Source: a virus
IMG/VR virus record: IMGVR_UViG_3300042893_000841
Coordinates: 1 to 55,942 of that record
Direction: 5' to 3' (one strand)
Length of the DNA stretch: 55,942 bases
In this document: piece after piece, positions 50,363 to 55,942 of the stretch
Layout: each line of letters opens with the position of its first letter
Position numbering within the stretch: position 1 is the stretch's first letter
Position numbers and translations under genes: made by a program
The notes under the pieces: generated by a model
What the model was told of the DNA's origin: nothing
The model's input: only the letters and a program-made list of their open reading frames with translations
Databases searched by the model: none

Positions 50363-51871
50363 ATGAAAAAAATTATTAGGCTTAGTGAAAGCAACTTAAT
50401 TAAGTTAATTAAAAATATTTTAACAGAAGATGAATCAGAGAACTATGAGATATCTTCACAACAATATATGGACCTTTTAAAGAGGGTAAATAATATTGCT
50501 CATGCTATACCTAAACTACCCCAATTCAAAGGAAAAAGAATTGTTGTTAATGGAAGTTTAGATTTATCTAAAAAACCAATCACAAGTTTGGGTAATATTA
50601 TTGTAAATGGAAATTTAGGTATTTCAAACACTAATATAAAAAGTTTAGAAGGAGTTGAGGTTAAAGGACATATGAGTTATTGGAATACTCCATATTACGA
50701 AGTACAACAAAAAATTGCTAAACAAAAATTATATAGTGATGCTGAAGAAAGAAGAGAAGATAATGAGTGGGATTTAAATAATACTGATACTGAAGGTGAA
50801 ATGGCAAATGTTGCTTTTAAATACGCGGTTTCGGAGGGATTATTAGAGGTTTTGAGTGATGAAGAAAAACAAGAACTAATAGATTTAAAAAATAGAATAT
50901 CTGAATTAGAATCACGAATGGAAGTGGAAGATGATGAGGATATTTATGATGAATTATCGGAGGAAGTTGATGAGATGCAAGAAAGAATTGATAAATTATC
51001 GGAATATGTTGATATATATGACTTAGTCCCATCTGGAAGACATTATGATTTACACACGTTTGAGTCTTTAACAGAACAATTTACAATTTCTGTTGGTACC
51101 ACAGATGAAGCTGATGAATCAGTTAAAGATTATTTTCAAGATTGGATTGATAACCCAGAACATTATTTAAGTGCGAACCAATTAGAAGATCATATTGATG
51201 GTGACCAAGTTGCAGATGACTGGGAGGAAACCATTAGAGAATGGATATATGATAGTCCTGACTCATATTCTGTTGATAAAGAACTAAGTCGTGACCAAGA
51301 AGATGAAATTTGGTTACTTGAAATGGAAATGTGGGTATATAGAAATGAAGGGTTAAGAGCCCCAATTAAATACCCAACAAAAGAAGAAAATGGAAGAGTT
51401 TTTAATTTTTATGATGATGACACAGAAATTGAGTATGATTATAAAAATGAAAGTAGTGATCCACAAAAATCTCATTGGGTTTTATATAAAGATGGTGTGG
51501 TTGTCTCGCCACGTCAAATATATGACGATGAAGACACACAAGAACACGAAGATGAACGTGACAGTAGAATTTCAGATATTGAATCTGAAATAGATAATAT
51601 AAAAGATGACCCAGATGGGGATTTAGATGAAAGCTCCGTTGAAAGCTCCGTTGAAGACCAAAAATATGAAATTAGTCGTAATCCTGTTAATTTTTTAAAA
51701 AATGAAATGGGTTTTGATTCAAGTGATATTATTAAATATGTCGATAAAGATGGTCTTTTAGATAGTTTAATAAGTGATACTGATTATGGTGAAGCTCTTA
51801 ATGGTTATGATAATACTTACGATGAAATGACTATTAATGGTACTGAATATGTTGTAATGAGAACAGATTAA
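50363..51871 (+). CDS. Acidic protein with beta-solenoid/LRR-like repeats
   Basis: A 502-residue, very acidic protein. The N-terminus MKKIIRLSESNLIKLIKNIL is an amphipathic helix. Residues about 50-105 contain short repeats (GSLDLSKKPITSLGN, GNLGISNTNIKSLEG) like those of phage leucine-rich or solenoid proteins. Helical acidic segments, a WVLYKDGVVVSPRQIYDD block and a C-terminal domain follow. The N-terminal helix style is shared with other proteins here and may be a virion-targeting signal (inference). Confidence 0.55.
   Translation: MKKIIRLSESNLIKLIKNILTEDESENYEISSQQYMDLLKRVNNIAHAIPKLPQFKGKRIVVNGSLDLSKKPITSLGNIIVNGNLGISNTNIKSLEGVEVKGHMSYWNTPYYEVQQKIAKQKLYSDAEERREDNEWDLNNTDTEGEMANVAFKYAVSEGLLEVLSDEEKQELIDLKNRISELESRMEVEDDEDIYDELSEEVDEMQERIDKLSEYVDIYDLVPSGRHYDLHTFESLTEQFTISVGTTDEADESVKDYFQDWIDNPEHYLSANQLEDHIDGDQVADDWEETIREWIYDSPDSYSVDKELSRDQEDEIWLLEMEMWVYRNEGLRAPIKYPTKEENGRVFNFYDDDTEIEYDYKNESSDPQKSHWVLYKDGVVVSPRQIYDDEDTQEHEDERDSRISDIESEIDNIKDDPDGDLDESSVESSVEDQKYEISRNPVNFLKNEMGFDSSDIIKYVDKDGLLDSLISDTDYGEALNGYDNTYDEMTINGTEYVVMRTD
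51630..51653 (+). repeat. 12-base tandem duplication in 50363 gene
   Basis: GAAAGCTCCGTT occurs twice in tandem, encoding a repeated Glu-Ser-Ser-Val in an acidic loop. Likely a recent slippage event. Confidence 0.7.
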
Positions 51872-51910
51872 TATTTACAGAATTAGAATATATGTTTATG
51901 TTTATGTCAA

Positions 51911-52693
51911 ATGGGAAGAAAAAAGAAAATAGAGTTTTTAATGAGCACCGACTGGATGTTTGAAAAACCAATTGACAGAGAACACAAGGAATATAGATTA
52001 CTATCATATTTTCAAAAAATGGGTGAAAAATTGGATAAGATGGAACTTTACCCAGGTTTTATTGAATTATCATTGCATTTAGCAAATGTTCAAACTCTAA
52101 TAAAAGATAAAAAAATAATCTACACTAATAAAAAATTCGCAACAGTTGATGACGAACTGTTGGTAAAGGATTTAAAGGTAAGGGACGTTCCTGAGATGTC
52201 TGAAGAGGAATATCAAGAATTTATAAAAATATTATCATATTCCGCCCCAAGAATGTTTGAATATTTTGGTATTGCAAAATCTGTATGGGAATTAGTTTTT
52301 GATAGTGTAAATCTGAAAGTTAGAAAAAATACAAAAAACATATTATCCTTAAAAGGTTATTTTTATCATACCGATGAAAAAACAAAAAAATGGTATATTT
52401 GGGAATACGAGAAAAAACCAGCAGCAAAAGGATCTCCTGAAAATATTATGGTTGTTAATTTAATTTATTCCGATGTGAAAAATGATTTGACAATACCTAA
52501 AATAGTTTCTACATTTAGTCGATGGAATGTTGATGGAGGCACAAAAATGCCTGTGGTTGAAATGTTAAGTAAAGGAGATTTCCCAATAAATGAAACTCTT
52601 TTGCCTTTATTTAAAAGAAAATTAATTTCTTACATTGACCAAAAACAACTTATTGAAAATTATAAAAAGAAAAAAGAAGAATTAAATTCTTAA
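51911..52693 (+). CDS. Hypothetical protein
   Basis: A 260-residue Lys-rich soluble protein, starting M-G-R-K-K-K. The centre has alternating helices; GYFYHTDEKTKKWYIWEYEKK near 150-170 looks like a beta hairpin. No family recognised. It precedes two further genes with gaps of a few bases. Confidence 0.5.
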   Translation: MGRKKKIEFLMSTDWMFEKPIDREHKEYRLLSYFQKMGEKLDKMELYPGFIELSLHLANVQTLIKDKKIIYTNKKFATVDDELLVKDLKVRDVPEMSEEEYQEFIKILSYSAPRMFEYFGIAKSVWELVFDSVNLKVRKNTKNILSLKGYFYHTDEKTKKWYIWEYEKKPAAKGSPENIMVVNLIYSDVKNDLTIPKIVSTFSRWNVDGGTKMPVVEMLSKGDFPINETLLPLFKRKLISYIDQKQLIENYKKKKEELNS

Positions 52694-52696
52694 ATA

Positions 52697-52879
52697 ATGG
52701 GTTTTAATAAAAGATTTTTAAAGAAAGAAAACATCCTTATTCATCTTAATGACATTATGACCTATTTGGATGCTGATGCGGTTATCAGTACAGATGAATT
52801 TTCACATAATGTTTACAAAATATTTAATGAGGGAAAAACAAAAGAGGAAATAATAAAATATATAATAGAAAATAAATAA
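52697..52879 (+). CDS. Small hypothetical protein
   Basis: A 60-residue helical protein, three bases after the previous stop and eight before the next start. Function unknown; probably co-transcribed with its neighbours. Confidence 0.5.
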   Translation: MGFNKRFLKKENILIHLNDIMTYLDADAVISTDEFSHNVYKIFNEGKTKEEIIKYIIENK

Positions 52880-52887
52880 AAAGTAAT

Positions 52888-53715
52888 ATGGAATTATTAG
52901 AAGGAATGAGAAATGACTGTAAAGAAGGAAACATAAGTTGGTTTCCTGAAAGACAAAAAACATTAATTGACTTAATAAAAAAAAATAAACCTCATAGTAT
53001 AATTGAGATTGGTTTTAATATGGGCCACTCATCTCTAATAATATGTGATACTATTGCTAGAATGAAACAAGATGGTGAGTTTGACGATGAACCGGTAACC
53101 ATTAATATTTTTGATATTTGTGAACACGAATGTACTGTAGAAAATTTTGAAATACTTTCAGAATCGGTTAAACCTTATGGGATATTTATGAATCTAATTC
53201 CAGGGTCTTCTTTAGATACTATACCTAATTTTATGAAGGCTCACGATATTATGTTTGACTTTGTTGAAATTGATGGGTGTCATACTTATGAATGTTTACT
53301 TAAGGATGTTGAAAATACCTGGGACAGAGTTAAACCTGGGGGTATAATTTATATAGATGATTATAAATCTACTGAGGTTAATATACCTGATGTTGATAGA
53401 GGTATTGAAAGTATTAATTGGGAAGGATTTAACACTTATTATATTGATGGTGCATTTTGGGCCAAAAAGAAATTTTTAACACTTGAAGATTTATTAAAAC
53501 CTTATGAACAAGTTAATCACCCCCAACATTATGGAGGAGAAGATAATATTTATGAGGTAATCAAAGTGATAGATGCTTGGGATTTGGGATTCTCACTTGG
53601 TAACACAGTAAAGTATATTTCAAGAGCGGGAAAAAAGAATAAGGAAAAAGAATTAGAGGATCTTAAAAAGGCTTTATGGTATTTACAACACCATATTAGT
53701 AACTTAGAAAATTAA
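52888..53715 (+). CDS. SAM methyltransferase fused to a DUF3310 domain
   Basis: A 275-residue two-domain protein. Residues about 35-195 form a class I methyltransferase (IIEIGFNMGHSS SAM loop, then FVEIDGCHTYE and GGIIYIDDY), like the Methyltransf_24 group. From about 208 it is a DUF3310 domain: VNHPQHYGG, then VIKVIDAW, NTVKYISRAGKK, LKKALWYLQHHI. DUF3310 is found in T7 gp1.7-like proteins, which are linked to nucleotide phosphorylation. The fusion suggests linked roles. Its stop overlaps the opposing gene. Confidence 0.7.
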   Translation: MELLEGMRNDCKEGNISWFPERQKTLIDLIKKNKPHSIIEIGFNMGHSSLIICDTIARMKQDGEFDDEPVTINIFDICEHECTVENFEILSESVKPYGIFMNLIPGSSLDTIPNFMKAHDIMFDFVEIDGCHTYECLLKDVENTWDRVKPGGIIYIDDYKSTEVNIPDVDRGIESINWEGFNTYYIDGAFWAKKKFLTLEDLLKPYEQVNHPQHYGGEDNIYEVIKVIDAWDLGFSLGNTVKYISRAGKKNKEKELEDLKKALWYLQHHISNLEN

Positions 53716-54062
53716 GGTTTGATTATGACACTATCACCTTCTTTTATGTCATATTTGTCAGAATCACCACCATTAATTTCTAAAATTAAATCACCTTCAC
53801 CTTGATATGTTTGACATTTTTCTTTATTACAAGGGGGACAATCCTTATGTATCTTTGAAACTTTCATATCCTTTATAAAAATAATATCCAAATGAGTTTT
53901 ACAATTTTTCATCCAAAAAGAATGTTGCCCTGGTTTCATAACAAACAACATCCCATTGATATTATCACTAAAAGAGTTATTCATCATACCGTGTTCAATA
54001 TCCTTTTCGGAAATCATTGTAACAACATTAAACAAATTATTATTAATTATTACTTCATTCAT
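53712..54062 (-). CDS. DUF192 family protein
   Basis: A 116-residue protein with the DUF192 pattern: GMLFVMKPGQHSFWMKNC, LDIIFIKDMKV, then C-x-x-C-x-x-x-x-C and a final GDSVIIKP. Family function is poorly defined. Unlike many family members it has no signal peptide. It is divergent from the Nudix gene, sharing a palindromic leader. Confidence 0.7.
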   Translation of the reverse strand: MNEVIINNNLFNVVTMISEKDIEHGMMNNSFSDNINGMLFVMKPGQHSFWMKNCKTHLDIIFIKDMKVSKIHKDCPPCNKEKCQTYQGEGDLILEINGGDSDKYDIKEGDSVIIKP

Positions 54063-54074
54063 ATTTATAAATAT
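54061..54074. promoter_or_regulatory. Palindromic ATATTTATAAATAT between divergent genes
   Basis: A 14-base palindrome that contains TATTTAT on both strands. The minus-strand DUF192 ATG is 4 bases from its copy and the plus-strand Nudix ATG is 12 bases from the other. It may serve both genes. Confidence 0.45.
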
Positions 54075-54080
54075 TAAGTT

Positions 54081-54500
54081 ATGGCAGATTTTAAAAGATA
54101 TTCCGGAATACTACTAAAAAATAAAGACAATGTCTTATTATGTAAACGATCACCTAAAGAATCATTAGCGAATCAATGGTCTTTACCTTCAGGACATATT
54201 GAAGGCAAAGAATCGCCTTCAGATGCAGCATTAAGAGAATTTTATGAAGAAACCAACATCAAATTAAAAAATGATATTAATTTAGTTGGATTCATAAACA
54301 AATACAAAGAAGACGGAATAACAAAAAGAGGTATAATGTATGTGTTTAAATCAGAAACAAACACTGAAATCCTACCAAATTTAACTAAGGCTAAAGATGG
54401 TCACGAACATACAAAATGTAAGTATTTTAGTAAAAATGAAATACCAGTGGGTAAAAATAACGAACAATTGTTAAAAATTATTAAAAAAATTTTAAAATAA
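54081..54500 (+). CDS. Nudix hydrolase
   Basis: A 139-residue Nudix protein. The box reads GHIEGKESPSDAALREFYEE (residues 38-57): G-x5-E-x7-R-E-x2-E-E, with Asn where the box usually ends in Gly. Start ATG 54081. Substrate cannot be read; candidates are nucleoside diphosphate derivatives or RNA caps. Confidence 0.85.
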   Translation: MADFKRYSGILLKNKDNVLLCKRSPKESLANQWSLPSGHIEGKESPSDAALREFYEETNIKLKNDINLVGFINKYKEDGITKRGIMYVFKSETNTEILPNLTKAKDGHEHTKCKYFSKNEIPVGKNNEQLLKIIKKILK

Positions 54501-54524
54501 ATTGGTTTTTGGTAAGTATTGTGG

Positions 54525-54531
54525 TATTTAT
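54525..54531 (+). promoter_or_regulatory. TATTTAT inside a small hairpin
   Basis: GTATT-TAT-AATAC flanked by TTGT/ACAA forms a hairpin (54518-54540). The motif matches the promoter-like heptamer but may be only part of a hairpin; no start codon follows closely. Confidence 0.25.
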
Positions 54532-54585
54532 AATACACAAAACTTAACCCACCTTCTTCTTAAAATTAAAAAATGGTTTAGTCTC

Positions 54586-54627
54586 AAAGCCCGCAAAATT
54601 TGTAAAAAAATATTTGTGGGTTTTTTG
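54586..54627 (+). terminator. Rho-independent terminator
   Basis: AAGCCCGCAAA / TTTGTGGGTTT with one G-T pair inside the stem, loop of 15 bases, then a T run. It ends the Nudix transcript or a short RNA starting near 54540. No gene is visible in 54501-54585. Confidence 0.75.
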
Positions 54628-54656
54628 TTTTTATAAGAATAAAATGTTTATATTTG
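54625..54656 (+). promoter_or_regulatory. Bacteroidota-type promoter before 54661
   Basis: TTG 54625-54627, 21 bases, TATATTTG 54649-54656. ATG 54661 follows the box by 4 bases, which would give a leaderless transcript; alternatively the true start is ATG 54703. Confidence 0.55.
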
Positions 54657-54660
54657 TACT

Positions 54661-54936
54661 ATGAATAAAACAGGATATAATATTAGAGTGATAAACGAAA
54701 AGATGGGTGAATTCATCAACGAGACATTTGTTGACCAACTACAATTTAAATTGTTTTTAAAAATGGTACACGGATGTATTGAATTGGGTGAAGACCTATC
54801 ATTCTTTAATGGGACTACTTTTTTGGTACACATACCAAATAAAATTCTTAAGGATAGTGTTGTAATTACCACAACTAAAGAGGTAAGTATTGTTGAACAA
54901 GTTAAAAGCAAAATTGAGGCTTTTGTAACCAAATAA
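54661..54936 (+). CDS. Hypothetical protein
   Basis: A 91-residue soluble protein, mixed alpha/beta. Start taken at ATG 54661, with ATG 54703 as an alternative because of the close promoter. Its stop overlaps the lipoprotein start (TAATG). Confidence 0.5.
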   Translation: MNKTGYNIRVINEKMGEFINETFVDQLQFKLFLKMVHGCIELGEDLSFFNGTTFLVHIPNKILKDSVVITTTKEVSIVEQVKSKIEAFVTK

Positions 54937-55388
54937 TGAAGTGTATTATGAAAAATGTTTTTTATTTAATTTTAGTGGTTTTTGGGTTAACGTCTTGTAC
55001 GAAAGAAAATATCGGACCACCAAACCCACCACAACCAATTATCACGGATAGTACAACTATTGACTCAACATATAATTTGATTGGACAGACCTGGGTAATT
55101 AATGGGTACCGAGTTGGAGAAATTGGAAGTATTATAACAACTAACGATACCGTAACTTTCAATACATTAATAGGTTATGAGTTTAACGGAAATCCTGCAA
55201 CATACTCGTTCTACCCAACCGCATCGGCATATAATCTAACAATGAACTATACTCCTTGGGGTAATTTAAGTGGAACCATTTATGAGGGTAATCTTATTTA
55301 TGGTAGTATATTAGGATTAAAGTTTACTGATATAACTATGGGATCTGGTAATCAAACTAATTACTATCTGTGGATGTTTAGAATTTAG
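54936..55388 (+). CDS. Phage-encoded lipoprotein
   Basis: A 150-residue protein with a lipoprotein signal: basic start, hydrophobic YLILVVFG, then LTSC with the modifiable Cys at residue 21. The mature part starts T-K-E-N-I-G and is Thr/Pro rich, then a beta-rich domain. ATG 54936 is coupled to the previous stop; ATG 54948 is an alternative giving the same mature protein. Lipoproteins made by phages often block re-infection; inference only. Confidence 0.65.
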   Translation: MKCIMKNVFYLILVVFGLTSCTKENIGPPNPPQPIITDSTTIDSTYNLIGQTWVINGYRVGEIGSIITTNDTVTFNTLIGYEFNGNPATYSFYPTASAYNLTMNYTPWGNLSGTIYEGNLIYGSILGLKFTDITMGSGNQTNYYLWMFRI

Positions 55389-55421
55389 TTTCCTTGTTTA
55401 TAAAAATAAGGTGGTGGAAGA

Positions 55422-55441
55422 TCGACACAATCCTTGTGCGA
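55422..55441 (+). other. Hairpin upstream of terminator
   Basis: TCGACACAA / TTGTGCGA with a bulged A, loop TCC, lies just before the terminator at 55449. It may be a structured 3' end of the lipoprotein mRNA. Confidence 0.45.
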
Positions 55442-55448
55442 CCCTATA

Positions 55449-55477
55449 AAAGGAATCAGAAATGGTTCCTTTTTTTT
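55449..55477 (+). terminator. Rho-independent terminator after the lipoprotein gene
   Basis: AAAGGAA / TTCCTTT stem, loop of ten bases, followed by a T run. Confidence 0.75.
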
Positions 55478-55506
55478 GTTTTATTAGAAAATTATTCTTA
55501 AATTTG
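55476..55506 (+). promoter_or_regulatory. Bacteroidota-type promoter before the kinase gene
   Basis: TTG 55476-55478 in a T-rich stretch, 20 bases, TAAATTTG 55499-55506. ATG 55511 is 4 bases after the box and a second in-frame ATG is at 55520. Confidence 0.5.
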
Positions 55507-55510
55507 TTTT

Positions 55511-55903
55511 ATGGAAAAAATGTTATATTTAGTTAGAGGAATACCAGGAAGTGGTAAGTCTACATTTGCAAAACAATTAGCCCCAAATTGGGTTTTTGAA
55601 GCAGACCATTATTTTTATGATAAAAATGGGAACTATAATTTTATTGCGTCTGAAATAAAAGAGGCACATAAAGAGTGTCAAAAATATGTTGGATACGCGA
55701 TGGAGTCAAACACACCAAAAATTGCCGTATCAAACACATTTACACAAGAGTGGGAATTACAACCTTACTATGAGTTGGCGATTAAATACGGTTATTATGT
55801 AACTTGTATTGTGGTTGAAAATAGACACGGAGGTGTAAACCAACACGGAGTACCTGAAGAAAAAGTAGAACAAATGAAAAACCGTTTTGAAATAAAATTA
55901 TGA
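55511..55903 (+). CDS. P-loop kinase, N4BP2L/AAA_33-like
   Basis: A 130-residue P-loop protein: VRGIPGSGKST (Walker A, residues 8-18), a FEADHYFYD segment (acidic, acceptor side), then ENRHGGVNQHGVPEEKVEQM, which is typical of the N4BP2-like polynucleotide kinase group. It may phosphorylate nucleic-acid ends. ATG 55511 or 55520 is the start. Its stop overlaps the next ATG (ATGA). Confidence 0.75.
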   Translation: MEKMLYLVRGIPGSGKSTFAKQLAPNWVFEADHYFYDKNGNYNFIASEIKEAHKECQKYVGYAMESNTPKIAVSNTFTQEWELQPYYELAIKYGYYVTCIVVENRHGGVNQHGVPEEKVEQMKNRFEIKL

Positions 55904-55942
55904 GTTTTAAAAAATTATTGACAACAGGAAAAGTGTGGATAA
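55900..55942 (+). CDS. Start of a gene cut by the window edge
   Basis: ATG 55900 overlaps the kinase stop (ATGA) and the frame stays open to the end, reading M-S-F-K-K-L-L-T-T-G. Only 14 codons are visible; nothing can be said about the product. Confidence 0.45.
   Translation, partial: MSFKKLLTTGKVWI

Overview
The window is a roughly 56 kb AT-rich, densely coded piece of a large tailed-phage genome that most likely infects a member of the Bacteroidota, probably a flavobacterium. Three things point there. Several intergenic regions carry the Bacteroidota sigma-A promoter pattern (TTG, 19-21 bases, TAnnTTTG). Starts lack Shine-Dalgarno sequences and instead use TAATG or ATGA overlaps or A/T-rich leaders. 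The predicted proteins include SprB-like adhesin repeats, a Bacteroidota-style RpoD sigma factor and a Hc1-type histone-like protein. No terminase, capsid or polymerase gene is present, so the window is only part of the genome, and both edges cut a gene.

Layout. (1) 1-17296 (+): baseplate/tail and fibre module. It has large structural proteins, a PKD protein, a 999-residue protein with a P2 gpI-like KGTR motif, two proteins with SprB-like repeats, a DxD glycosyltransferase inside the cluster, and an 891-residue fibre with Pro/Thr linkers. (2) 17345-19602: a RuvC-like resolvase, then two minus-strand fibre genes. The fibre genes on either side of the resolvase converge and share an in-frame 19-base inverted repeat in their linkers. 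(3) 19677-28130 (+): replication and recombination (primase, PD-(D/E)XK exonuclease, SbcD/gp47, SbcC/gp46) mixed with small zinc-binding, membrane and secreted proteins. (4) 28154-32216: a methyltransferase/endonuclease pair that looks like a type II restriction-modification system, a complete sigma-70 factor and small unknowns. (5) 32312-38508: membrane/coiled-coil protein, amidase endolysin, spanin-like proteins, low-complexity virion-like proteins, Hc1-like protein and a small membrane protein. (6) 38514-42773: small unknowns, type I DnaJ, a minus-strand block with a candidate structured RNA, and a Dam-type methylase. (7) 42818-55942: LRR-bearing proteins, DUF932 protein, thioredoxin, glutaredoxin, tandem acidic paralogues on the minus strand, a methyltransferase-DUF3310 fusion, DUF192, Nudix, a lipoprotein and a P-loop kinase.

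Two promoter grammars can be read by eye. Host-type promoters precede accessory genes (endonuclease, 30981, DUF932, 54661, kinase, the structured RNA). A second motif, TATTTAT, often only 4-7 bases before the start codon, precedes structural and other genes on both strands. The phage sigma factor is a natural candidate reader of the second motif, but that is inference.

The most interesting points are: the possible invertible fibre-tip switch; the minus-strand RNA near 41612-41830 with its own promoter, three similar hairpins, a terminator and a competing antiterminator pairing; a start codon buried in a terminator stem at 37611; the phage-borne restriction-modification pair; and a glycosyltransferase next to Thr/Pro-rich fibres. 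Four small genes were found by reading the gaps: histone-like 38141, the CxxC membrane protein at 40952, 46977 and 50132.
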